From Abyssalbus ytuae (GTDB taxonomy: Bacteria; Bacteroidota; Bacteroidia; Flavobacteriales; Flavobacteriaceae), in NCBI RefSeq assembly GCF_022807975.1, contig NZ_CP094358.1, positions 2,852,001 through 2,916,000 of the forward strand: a stretch of DNA of 64,000 bases, given 5' to 3'. Within the stretch, counting starts at the first letter, position 1. Each line of letters opens with the position of its first letter. Below, in pieces: positions 45,935-53,798 of the stretch. The position numbers were made by a program, and so were the translations under genes. The notes under the pieces were generated by a model. The model searched no databases. It was not told the origin of the DNA and was given only the letters and a program-made list of their open reading frames with translations.

Positions 45935-45988
45935 AAATTATTCGGTATTTAATTTCCAAATAAAATTTTAAATAAATTAAATTTGAAT

Positions 45989-46366
45989 ATGAACCCGGTT
46001 GAAAACTATTTTTTTAATCAAAAGGAACCTTGTCAATCCATTATGCTTTATATAAGAAGTGTAATTTTAAAGACGTTGCCCGGGGTGGAAGAGAAATACA
46101 GCTACAAGATCCCTTTTTATCATCATAATAAAAAGCCACTGTGTTATTTAAACATACTTAAAGGTACAGATTATGTAGATGTAGCCTTCGTGCAGGGAAT
46201 ATTGCTGGAGGGAAAATTTCCGGAGTTAAAAGATGATAACAAACGAAAACAGGTTCGTTCTCTTCAGGTAAAAAACCTTGAACATTTTGATGAAACTATG
46301 TTTTCCAGACTTTTACAGGAAGCTGCAAATCTTCTGGATAAAAACAAAAAGGCATGGAATATTTAA
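45989..46366 (+). CDS. DUF1801 domain protein
   Basis: About 125 residues from the ATG at 45989 (a TTG two codons earlier is in frame). The sequence shows YIRSVILKTLPGVEEKYSYKIPFYHHNKKPLCYLN and VDVAFVQGILLEG, typical of DUF1801/YdhG-like proteins, whose role is unclear. The 3' end overlaps the convergent PepSY gene by 4 bp. Confidence 0.8.
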   Translation: MNPVENYFFNQKEPCQSIMLYIRSVILKTLPGVEEKYSYKIPFYHHNKKPLCYLNILKGTDYVDVAFVQGILLEGKFPELKDDNKRKQVRSLQVKNLEHFDETMFSRLLQEAANLLDKNKKAWNI

Positions 46367-47931
46367 CGGGTTATGGTTTTAACAGTAACATTTTTGTTTC
46401 TTTTTAACTTGAATACGATAAGTAAAGAGATTACCGATATTACCAGCCATAGCATATCCACCAGAAGAATTTGATGATAATCATTTGCAAACGATCTCCA
46501 TATCCAGTCGCCGGTTGTTAAACCGTTGGCTACCGGAATAAAAAATCCAATGATGGCACCTGAAAGCAGACAATATTTATTGGTAAAATAATTATCTTTC
46601 TTAATAATAAAGAACAGGGTGAGTAAAAGCCACCCAATAAAATAGAAATTGTAAATAAAAGACATTGTTATTGGTTTATAAACCTTTACAGCAATAAAAG
46701 AAAGGGCCGTAATAGGATACATGCTCAGGCAAATAGCTAAATATATTTGTACCAAACGTTCGTTAAAGCGCCTTTTCTTTACAGGTATATTCTTTTTGTT
46801 TCGGGCTGTCAGCCAAATCATAACCCCGGAGATAATTACAAAACACGAGATAATTCCTAATAAAAAACTAACAAGCTTTAAAATATACCCCCCATAATCT
46901 CCATAATGAATACGATATAAAATATTTTTTACACCATCAAGATATGAGGCCTTTTCAACAGGGCTTTTTTGAGAGACAAGTTTTCCGCTGCTTGCTTTGT
47001 AAATAGCTTCACCGGTACTGTTAAATTTGGTTTTATACCCTAAATGGCCATTTACCAGCACGTGCATATTGGCATCATCATAATTAAAAATATGAATTTC
47101 GATGATTTCAAAACCATTCCACATTTTTTTGGTTTCGGTTGCCATTGAATTTATGCTGAAACTGTTTTGAAGTTTTTGGTTTTCGAATTCGAAATGCGGG
47201 TGTGTATAACCCAAATCTTCATAAAATTTAGTTTGGTCACCATTAAACAGGATCATAACACTGGGAGCTACCAGAACCAGTTTTATCATAAAAAAAGTAC
47301 CGGTTACTGCATACACAAACTGAAATGGTAAACCAATCATTCCCAAGGCAGTATGTGCATCGGTCCACATTGTTTTAAGTTTTGCCCATGGCCGGAATAC
47401 GTAAAAGTTGGAAACAATTTTTCCCCAGTGAACCAGGACTCCTGTTATAATGGCAAATAAAAAGAAAAAAGCAATGAAGCCAGATAAATAATATCCTACG
47501 GGATAGGGAATCTGGGCTAAAAAATGCAATCGGTATAAGAATTCACCCAATGTATATGAGGATATATATTGATGTTGACTCAGGTCTTTCGTATCCAGGT
47601 AGAAAAACCGGGAAGTTTTATCATCTTTGGCTGCAAGCGTGTCTTTTGAAGGAGATATGGAAACACCTACCCGTTGTTCCCTGTAATATTTTTTTAGTTC
47701 GACATCCCTTCCGTATAAGTTGTGTTCTTTTTTGAGATTGTTTAGTGCATTATCAAAATCTAAAACAATATCATCTGTGGCGGTTACGGTATGGTTACGT
47801 TCCCAGTTGGCAATTTCATCCCTGAAAAATGAAAACGAACCGGCAAAAAATATTACATAAAGTACAACGCTAATTACAATACCGCTAACAGTGTGTGTAT
47901 GAAAAAGTATATTATAGGTTCTGTTTTTCAT
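46363..47931 (-). CDS. PepSY-associated membrane protein, iron-reductase-like
   Basis: This 522-residue protein has an N-terminal helix (VSGIVISVVLYVIFFAGSFSFF), a periplasmic PepSY-like part, a helix with GVLVHWGKIVSNFYVFRPWAKL, then WTDAHTALGMIGLPFQFVYAVTG and a C-terminal helical bundle. The conserved histidines in THTVSGIV, WTDAHTALG and YRIHYGDYGG could bind haem, as in PepSY_TM proteins tied to siderophore iron release. It is the last gene of the iron-uptake operon, 2 nt after the small membrane protein gene. Reduction of ferric siderophores is a reasonable inference, not shown. Confidence 0.82.
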   Translation of the reverse strand: MKNRTYNILFHTHTVSGIVISVVLYVIFFAGSFSFFRDEIANWERNHTVTATDDIVLDFDNALNNLKKEHNLYGRDVELKKYYREQRVGVSISPSKDTLAAKDDKTSRFFYLDTKDLSQHQYISSYTLGEFLYRLHFLAQIPYPVGYYLSGFIAFFFLFAIITGVLVHWGKIVSNFYVFRPWAKLKTMWTDAHTALGMIGLPFQFVYAVTGTFFMIKLVLVAPSVMILFNGDQTKFYEDLGYTHPHFEFENQKLQNSFSINSMATETKKMWNGFEIIEIHIFNYDDANMHVLVNGHLGYKTKFNSTGEAIYKASSGKLVSQKSPVEKASYLDGVKNILYRIHYGDYGGYILKLVSFLLGIISCFVIISGVMIWLTARNKKNIPVKKRRFNERLVQIYLAICLSMYPITALSFIAVKVYKPITMSFIYNFYFIGWLLLTLFFIIKKDNYFTNKYCLLSGAIIGFFIPVANGLTTGDWIWRSFANDYHQILLVDMLWLVISVISLLIVFKLKRNKNVTVKTITR

Positions 47932-47933
47932 GA

Positions 47934-48233
47934 TCAGGAAATAATTGGATAATATGTTTTACCTAAGTATATGACTGTGCAAAACAAGAAGGTTAATAAA
48001 AGGTAGATTCCCCAAATTTTCCATCCGTTTTTTGCAAGAAACGCCAGTACCATAAGAGTGCACCATAGTATAAAACCTGTAAAGGCAGAAGTAATTATAA
48101 CATCCAGATGATTAAACCAAAATGCCAATGCCATATGAAAAGTTATTGATACAAAGTACCCTCCTAAAAAACCTGCAGATATTTTTGAAAAACGTTGCCA
48201 GTTGGATGAAAGATATTTTTTATTCGCAGGCAT
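47934..48233 (-). CDS. small membrane protein of the iron-uptake operon
   Basis: This 99-residue protein has three predicted membrane helices (ISAGFLGGYFVSITFHMALAFWF, VIITSAFTGFILWCTLMVLAFL, IWGIYLLLTFLFCTVIYLG). In proteobacteria a DUF3649-type protein of similar size and layout precedes the PepSY reductase gene; this one is in the equivalent place. It lies 2 nt before the PepSY gene and 2 nt after the next small gene. Role unknown. Confidence 0.7.
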   Translation of the reverse strand: MPANKKYLSSNWQRFSKISAGFLGGYFVSITFHMALAFWFNHLDVIITSAFTGFILWCTLMVLAFLAKNGWKIWGIYLLLTFLFCTVIYLGKTYYPIIS

Positions 48234-48235
48234 AA

Positions 48236-48568
48236 TTAAAAAATTAGATATTCGGTTATAAGGGCTGTTAAAAATATGATCCCTATACTTTTATATGATA
48301 TAAGTTTTAACGGAACTAACAGTATAACTAAACTGGCGGTTGTCATCAGGAGAATAAAAAACAATAATATACCTGCTCCAAGGCCTGATGATCTCACTAA
48401 TAAGAACATAGAAATGAGCAACATAAATAAACCCACTATTTTTGATAATCCTTTATTCCTCTGTATCCTTTTTTCAATACCTGAAAGATATGGTACTTCA
48501 ATTTTTTTTGAAGTATTATAAAGCGTATAAAAAGCCAAAATGTTTATGAGTATTGCTGATGAAATCAT
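48236..48568 (-). CDS. small membrane protein of the iron-uptake operon
   Basis: About 110 residues from the ATG at 48568; a TTG at 48589 in the same frame would add seven residues and run into the hairpin at 48586. It has about four membrane segments (SSAILINILAFYTLYN, IVGLFMLLISMFLLVRSSGLGAGILLFFILLMTTASLVILLVPL, IIFLTALITEYLIF). Its place and size recall the DUF3325 protein of proteobacterial siderophore-reductase operons, but sequence resemblance is weak. No function is assigned. Confidence 0.65.
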   Translation of the reverse strand: MISSAILINILAFYTLYNTSKKIEVPYLSGIEKRIQRNKGLSKIVGLFMLLISMFLLVRSSGLGAGILLFFILLMTTASLVILLVPLKLISYKSIGIIFLTALITEYLIF

Positions 48569-48585
48569 TTTTTTTTTAACTAAAA

Positions 48586-48614
48586 ACAACTCTGAAGTGT
48601 ATTTTCAGAGTTGT
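48586..48614 (-). promoter_or_regulatory. intercistronic hairpin in the iron-uptake operon (distal)
   Basis: ACAACTCTGAA (48586-48596) pairs with TTCAGAGTTGT (48604-48614), 11 bp with a 7-nt loop, between the DUF4198 gene and the small membrane protein genes. The stem resembles that at 49381-49405. No U-run follows. Confidence 0.6.
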
Positions 48615-48644
48615 AATGACCAATTCAAACTTATTATAATATAG

Positions 48645-49364
48645 TTAAGGTATTATGGTATAAGTTGCACAATGCCAAATAAATTCATATTCTTTTCCTT
48701 TGAATTTCCCCGGTACTTCTTCTTTATGGGTGGTTTCTATAATATATTTTGTTTCCCATGGTAATTTAAAAGAAACAAACCCGTTTTCATCTGTTTCCAG
48801 GGTTTTAGACCATAAATCTGCTACGTATATTTTTACTTCATTTTTTGCCAGGGGTTTGTTTTTGTATATAACCTGGAGCTTGACATCTTCATCAGAACCT
48901 GAAATATGTTTTACAGTAATTCCTTTTTCATTTTGGATAACCGTATCATGTTTATCCTTTCCAACCTGTACTTTAGCTACCGAGTGATAATGTGTTTTAA
49001 ATATTCCGAAATTATACTGGGTATAATCAATTACATCTATATTATCATTATTAAGTAAAACAGTATAAGTACCTGCAATTTTAGGAGTAAAAAGAGCTTT
49101 GTAATAATCTTCAGAGGGTGTTATTTTTAGTTTGGTTTTGTTACCGGACGGATCAACCACCCACAAACTAAAGTCTTTTACATTCGGAAAATTTTCACCC
49201 TGTACTTTTTCAATTACCCCATAGGTATATTCACCAAAGTATACTTTAACTTCCTGTTCTGTATTTAGTTTCCCCGTGGGTTTTGTTTCTATCCATAAAT
49301 AATGGGCAAAAGTTTGTGCTGAAACAAATAATATTAAAAATATTGATAAAAGTGTTTTTTTCAT
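48645..49364 (-). CDS. DUF4198 periplasmic protein
   Basis: This 239-residue protein has a signal peptide (SIFLILFVSAQTFA-H). The mature start HYLWIETKPTG and the strands around KVYFGEYTYGV, SGNKTKLKI and YTVLLNNDN fit DUF4198, periplasmic proteins linked to metal uptake (NikM-like). A C-terminal domain includes VKIYVADLWSKTLETDENGFVSFKLP. A mature N-terminal His could bind metal directly. It follows the TonB receptor gene in the operon. Confidence 0.85.
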   Translation of the reverse strand: MKKTLLSIFLILFVSAQTFAHYLWIETKPTGKLNTEQEVKVYFGEYTYGVIEKVQGENFPNVKDFSLWVVDPSGNKTKLKITPSEDYYKALFTPKIAGTYTVLLNNDNIDVIDYTQYNFGIFKTHYHSVAKVQVGKDKHDTVIQNEKGITVKHISGSDEDVKLQVIYKNKPLAKNEVKIYVADLWSKTLETDENGFVSFKLPWETKYIIETTHKEEVPGKFKGKEYEFIWHCATYTIIP

Positions 49365-49380
49365 TTTCTTATTTTTTAAT

Positions 49381-49405
49381 ACAGCTCTTAAATTTTAAGA
49401 GCTGT
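49381..49405 (-). promoter_or_regulatory. intercistronic hairpin in the iron-uptake operon (proximal)
   Basis: ACAGCTCTTAAA (49381-49392), one base, TTTAAGAGCTGT (49394-49405): a perfect 12-bp inverted repeat between the receptor gene and the DUF4198 gene. It may stabilise or partly terminate the receptor transcript. Confidence 0.6.
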
Positions 49406-49424
49406 AAAACATTGTTTTTTTAGT

Positions 49425-51749
49425 TTAAAATCTGTAAGTTACAGAAATCCTTCCGTTTATACCGGGTTCTGACTGCCAGTATATATAGCTGCCGTAATTA
49501 GCACCTGCATATAAATATTCATCTAAGATATTGTTAATATTGGCTTGCACCCTGATTTTTTTATTTTGCCATGACAAAGCACCGTCTAACCTGAAGTAAT
49601 CCGGTAAATCGCTCTCATTATCTGCGGCCCATGCCCATGTAGACCGGTCAACTTGATATTGGTAACCCAATGAAGCCCCAAAACCTTTTAATTTGGATGA
49701 ATCAGAAAAATTATAGTTTACCCAACCGTTGGTAATATGTTTGGTGTGACCAGCCACGAGGCTTCCTGATTTATCTTCTACATTAGTGTTAGCATAGTTT
49801 AAGATAACATTAAGTTCAGGAGTAATTTGTCCCTGGGCATCAAATTCAATTCCTTTAGATTCAATCTCGCCGGAATAAACAGAGAAGTTTTCAGTTGGAA
49901 AAGCCGGATCACCTACTAATATTTTGTTCTTGTTAATTTTATAAACACCTAATGAAGTTCTTAACTTACCATCAAATAAGTTGGCTTTTATACCACCTTC
50001 AATGTCTTTTCCTTCTACCGGATCATTAAGTAATTTTCCTGTACTACTTATACCACTTTGAGGTAAAAAAGATTGATCGTATAAAGCATAAGCTGTTAAG
50101 TTTGGAATAATATCTACGCTTAATCCTACTCTTGGTGTTATAATGTCATCCGTTTCAGTTTTGCCATAGGTAAAAAGGTTAGTATATCTTCCCGCAAGGG
50201 TTAATCTGACTTTGTCTTCATTAAACCCAATCTCATCTTGTGCATAATATGCTCTTACGGTGTTTGCCCCATAAGGGTTTCCGCCATTTCTATACTGAAC
50301 AGGAACAGAGCGATCAAACATAGGGTCCGGACTATCCCCATAAACCGGGTTGTATATATTAAAAGGTATTGTGGTATCTACTACAGAAGACTCTAACCAA
50401 TCGGCCCAATAATTTTTGTCACTAAAATCAAAGCCTCCCATTACTTTGTGTGAAACACTTCCTGTGTTAAAAGCTCCATATATATAAACCTGGGCATATT
50501 TCCCTACAGAAAGAGCATCCCATTTAGATACATATCTATAGGCATCACCATTATCTTCTATTCCAACCAACCAAGTTGAATTACCTACCTGATCGTATCT
50601 TAAATAAGCGAGTTGGCCTTCTACACTCCAGTTGTCTGAAAACTCGTGTTTTAAGTTAGTAAAGAAAGTTACCTCTTGAATATCTGTTACAGGATAATCA
50701 TTGTTTGTAAATTTAAAATCTCTGTCTAAACTAGCATATCCGGCACTTGCAGGAGCAAATACATAAGCCGACCCAACATAAGATTCTGCTTGCTGAAGGT
50801 TCATTTCAGTGGTGATTGATGTTTTATCGGAAAATTTATAGGTAAGTGATGGTGCTATTCCGTAACGTGTAACATCCTCATTTCCCCTATGACTATCTGT
50901 AGTTTGATACATGGCATTAAAACGCCCTAATAGTTTGCCGTCTTCAGTAAGTTTTCCACTAACATCTACAGTACCCCTGTAAAAATCAAAACTACCGGCT
51001 GTGAAAGAAGCGTTTGCAATAAAATGTTCAGTGGGTTTTTTGGTGACTACATTGTAGAATCCACCAGGTTCTCCTGCCGACATCATAAATCCAGCAGGAC
51101 CTTTAACAAACTCAATACGTTCTACAGTATTCATGTCTTCTGAAAGGGGCCCCCAGGTGTCCTGTATATTTACACCGTTTCTAAAAGCTGGTAGTCTGAA
51201 ACCTCTCATATTAATTCTGGCAAAATGTCCCCAATGTTCCAGCATGGTTACACCACTTACATTTCTTATCACACCATCCATAATACTGGTAACTTGTTGA
51301 TCTAATAACAGATCACTACTAATTACCTGAATGTTTTGAGGTTGTTTTATAATCTCTGTTTTTAAACGTAAACTTGAAGAAGGCTCTCTCACCACGTAGG
51401 CATTTTTTCGGCCTTCAACCACAACTTCGTTTAATTGCTCTTCAGTTTCGGATAAAACTATATCGGCAACATAGGTTGTTTCATTACTTTTTACTTCTAT
51501 TTGCTGTTCATACGACTGGAAACCTATAGAAGATAGTTTCAGTTTGTATGTGCCGGCTTCAACATTTTTAATCTGATATTCACCTAAATTGTTTGAAGTA
51601 GTGCCTTTATCGGTTTTTAACAGGGTAACCGTGATAAATTGTAAAGGTTGGTTTTTATTAGAAATCACTTTTCCTTTTATACTTCCATTCTGAGCAAACA
51701 AGGATAGTGAAGACAGTACAAATAATAACAGGGGGAATAATTTTTTCAT
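49425..51749 (-). CDS. TonB-dependent siderophore receptor
   Basis: This 774-residue outer-membrane protein has a signal peptide (LLLFVLSSLSLFA-Q), a carboxypeptidase-like domain (about 21-110, GSIKGKVISNKNQPLQFITV), the TonB-box region EQLNEVVVEGR, a plug (QNIQVISSDLLLDQQVTSIMDGVIRNVSGV and RGFRLPAFRNGVNIQDTWGP) and a barrel ending in GINGRISVTYRF. The plug and PAGFMMSAGEPGGFYNVVTK loop are those of ferric-siderophore receptors (FhuE/FpvA type). It heads the minus-strand operon and is divergent from an AraC regulator gene. The siderophore is not predictable. Confidence 0.92.
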   Translation of the reverse strand: MKKLFPLLLFVLSSLSLFAQNGSIKGKVISNKNQPLQFITVTLLKTDKGTTSNNLGEYQIKNVEAGTYKLKLSSIGFQSYEQQIEVKSNETTYVADIVLSETEEQLNEVVVEGRKNAYVVREPSSSLRLKTEIIKQPQNIQVISSDLLLDQQVTSIMDGVIRNVSGVTMLEHWGHFARINMRGFRLPAFRNGVNIQDTWGPLSEDMNTVERIEFVKGPAGFMMSAGEPGGFYNVVTKKPTEHFIANASFTAGSFDFYRGTVDVSGKLTEDGKLLGRFNAMYQTTDSHRGNEDVTRYGIAPSLTYKFSDKTSITTEMNLQQAESYVGSAYVFAPASAGYASLDRDFKFTNNDYPVTDIQEVTFFTNLKHEFSDNWSVEGQLAYLRYDQVGNSTWLVGIEDNGDAYRYVSKWDALSVGKYAQVYIYGAFNTGSVSHKVMGGFDFSDKNYWADWLESSVVDTTIPFNIYNPVYGDSPDPMFDRSVPVQYRNGGNPYGANTVRAYYAQDEIGFNEDKVRLTLAGRYTNLFTYGKTETDDIITPRVGLSVDIIPNLTAYALYDQSFLPQSGISSTGKLLNDPVEGKDIEGGIKANLFDGKLRTSLGVYKINKNKILVGDPAFPTENFSVYSGEIESKGIEFDAQGQITPELNVILNYANTNVEDKSGSLVAGHTKHITNGWVNYNFSDSSKLKGFGASLGYQYQVDRSTWAWAADNESDLPDYFRLDGALSWQNKKIRVQANINNILDEYLYAGANYGSYIYWQSEPGINGRISVTYRF

Positions 51750-51765
51750 TTGAATTTGCTATTTA

Positions 51766-51780
51766 TATTTAGTCTAAATA
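51766..51780. promoter_or_regulatory. 15-bp palindrome between receptor and AraC genes
   Basis: TATTTAG, one base, CTAAATA is a perfect inverted repeat in the 79-bp divergent region. It lies just downstream of the receptor's -7 box on the minus strand and touches the -7 box of the AraC gene, a good place for a metal-responsive repressor (Fur or DtxR type). The binder is not identified. Confidence 0.6.
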
Positions 51781-51797
51781 AATTTGATGCAAAAATA
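51779..51797. promoter_or_regulatory. divergent -7 elements
   Basis: TAAATTTG at 51779-51786 on the plus strand (toward the AraC gene) and TATTTTTG at 51790-51797 on the minus strand (toward the receptor gene) both match TAnnTTTG exactly. The two starts would be back to back around the palindrome. Confidence 0.5.
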
Positions 51798-51828
51798 TAC
51801 AGACTTCAACAAATAAAAATGACGTAAA

Positions 51829-52824
51829 GTGGATAAAAAAAGACGCGAAACAAAAAGTGTTGAGATTTTAGATTTAAAAGATGAAAGTAAAAACTTACCT
51901 GATGAAATCGCTGTAAAAACAAATTATGTTGAAGATGAAGGAGTTACTTATGCTGAATATTTACTTTTGCCCAAATATGGAGAAGGATATATACATCACT
52001 TACAAGTTTATGATTTTGAAGTTTTTATCAATCGCTTTAAGCTACATTCAGATTTAGTGATTTATAAAAGTAAAGGCAGAGATGACTGTTATGCCCAGCT
52101 TTCTTTTTTATTAGGGGGAGAGAAGATAATTTCCGTAGAAGGCCACGAAGATATATTTTATGAGAGTCAGGAATCTTATCTTGTTAATATTAAAGAATAT
52201 AAAGGATATTACCGGATATCCAGGGATAAATTATTCAATGAAATAAAAATAAACCTCTCACAATCTTTTTTTGATAAATATGGTTTCAATGGGAACAATT
52301 TTTTGAAAAAAATATATGATACAGATTTAATAATGCCTATTACTGTAGATTTACAGAATTCACTTAACGCTCTTGACAAAAGAAAATTAAAGGGAAATGC
52401 TCTAAAGTTATACCTTGAAGCAAAAGTACTGGAAATATTAGCTTTTCAGCTAGATAATTATAAAAATGCCAGTTCAAAAAGTATTCGCATTAACGATGAG
52501 AATAAAACAGTAAAAAAATTGTATCTCGTAAGGCAAATCCTTAAAAACAACCTTCATAGAAATTATTCTATAAAACAATTATCAAGGGAAGTAGGCCTGA
52601 ATGATTATTTGTTAAAAAAAGAATTTAAGAGAGTATTTGGGTGTTCTATCAATGAATACAAAACTTCAGAAAAGATGAATAAAGCGATGGAACTTTTAAG
52701 GTTCACACAGGCTCCGGTGTATCAAATAGCCGAAGAAGTGGGTTATAAAAACTCAACCCACTTTACGGCAGCTTTTAAGCGTTTTATGGGGAAAGCCCCT
52801 AAAAAGTACAGAGACTCGTTATAA
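51829..52824 (+). CDS. AraC family regulator, siderophore-receptor associated (PchR-like)
   Basis: This 331-residue protein has an N-terminal sensor region (about 1-215) and a C-terminal pair of helix-turn-helix motifs (about 230-331): NYSIKQLSREVGLNDYLLKKEFKR and VYQIAEEVGYKNSTHFTAAFKRFMGKAPKKYR. The layout resembles PchR, which activates siderophore receptor genes when the ferric siderophore is present. The start appears to be GTG at 51829; no in-frame ATG lies close by. It is divergent from the TonB receptor gene and ends with a 6-bp convergent overlap with kdsA. Confidence 0.88.
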   Translation: MDKKRRETKSVEILDLKDESKNLPDEIAVKTNYVEDEGVTYAEYLLLPKYGEGYIHHLQVYDFEVFINRFKLHSDLVIYKSKGRDDCYAQLSFLLGGEKIISVEGHEDIFYESQESYLVNIKEYKGYYRISRDKLFNEIKINLSQSFFDKYGFNGNNFLKKIYDTDLIMPITVDLQNSLNALDKRKLKGNALKLYLEAKVLEILAFQLDNYKNASSKSIRINDENKTVKKLYLVRQILKNNLHRNYSIKQLSREVGLNDYLLKKEFKRVFGCSINEYKTSEKMNKAMELLRFTQAPVYQIAEEVGYKNSTHFTAAFKRFMGKAPKKYRDSL

Positions 52825-53637
52825 ACTGTTAACAGTCTTCCTTATGGCAACCAGATTGGTTAATAATTTCTCCAAATGATCGAGGTGTAGCATGTTGGCA
52901 CCGTCACTTTTTGCATTAGCCGGGTCAAAATGTGTTTCCATAAACAGCCCGTCAACACCCGTGGCAATGCCTGCCCGTGCAATAGTTTCAATCATATCCG
53001 GTCTTCCGCCGGTAACACCACTGCTTTGATTAGGCTGTTGCAGCGAGTGGGTAACATCCAGTACCACCGGGGCATATTGTTTCATGGTAGGAATCCCCCT
53101 GAAATCAACAATCATGTCCTGATAACCAAACATAGTTCCCCTGTCGGTAATAATTGCCTGTTCATTATCGCAGTCATATACTTTTTGCGTCACATGCTTC
53201 ATGCTTTCAGGACTCATAAACTGACCCTTTTTCAGGTTCACGGTTTTTCCCGTTTTTGCAGCAGCAACCACTAAATCTGTCTGGCGTACTAAAAAAGCCG
53301 GAATCTGGAGGATATCTACATATTCTGCAGCCTTTTCTGCATCCGAAACTTCGTGAATATCAGTAACCGTAGGTACTTTAAAAGTTTCGGAAACTTTTCT
53401 CAATATTTTAAGAGCCTTTTCATCACCAATACCCGTAAAAGAATCAATTCGGCTCCGGTTGGCTTTTTTAAAACTTCCCTTAAAAACATAAGGGATTTTT
53501 AATTTGTCGGTAATAGTAAGTACTGTTTCGGCTATTCTTAAGGCCATCTCTTCGCCTTCTATGGCACAAGGGCCTGCCAGTAAAAAAAAGTTACCGGATT
53601 CTATATGTTTAATTTGAGGTATTTTATCGAGTTTCAT
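52819..53637 (-). CDS. kdsA: 3-deoxy-8-phosphooctulonate synthase
   Basis: This 272-residue cytoplasmic enzyme condenses phosphoenolpyruvate with D-arabinose 5-phosphate to give Kdo 8-phosphate for lipopolysaccharide. Diagnostic motifs are FFLLAGPCAIEG, VFKGSFKKANRS, VTDIHEVSDAEKAAE, LKKGQFMSPESM, DVTHSLQQPN and FMETHFDPANAKSD. Length is normal. The Asn in KKANRS indicates the non-metal class rather than the metal-dependent class. It is monocistronic as far as can be seen. Confidence 0.95.
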   Translation of the reverse strand: MKLDKIPQIKHIESGNFFLLAGPCAIEGEEMALRIAETVLTITDKLKIPYVFKGSFKKANRSRIDSFTGIGDEKALKILRKVSETFKVPTVTDIHEVSDAEKAAEYVDILQIPAFLVRQTDLVVAAAKTGKTVNLKKGQFMSPESMKHVTQKVYDCDNEQAIITDRGTMFGYQDMIVDFRGIPTMKQYAPVVLDVTHSLQQPNQSSGVTGGRPDMIETIARAGIATGVDGLFMETHFDPANAKSDGANMLHLDHLEKLLTNLVAIRKTVNSL

Positions 53638-53659
53638 TTTGTTTTATTTATAAGATGTG

Positions 53660-53667
53660 CAAAGATA
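53660..53667 (-). promoter_or_regulatory. -7 element of kdsA promoter
   Basis: On the minus strand TATCTTTG matches TAnnTTTG, 22 bp before the kdsA ATG. It partly overlaps a short inverted repeat ATACTC, five T, GAGTAT (53665-53681) which might be an operator. Confidence 0.45.
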
Positions 53668-53768
53668 CTCTTTTTGAGTATTCATGCTTACTTTGCTTTT
53701 TAAATAGCCTGTATGTCAATTAACCGTAAATTTTAATTGTTTGTGGTTAAAACTCAAAAAATTAACAG

Positions 53769-53776
53769 TACATTTG
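53769..53776 (+). promoter_or_regulatory. -7 element of typA promoter
   Basis: TACATTTG matches TAnnTTTG exactly, 22 bp before the typA ATG. The nearest TTTG upstream is further than usual, so the -33 element is uncertain. Confidence 0.45.
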
Positions 53777-53798
53777 CGCCCTTAAAAACAAGGATTTT

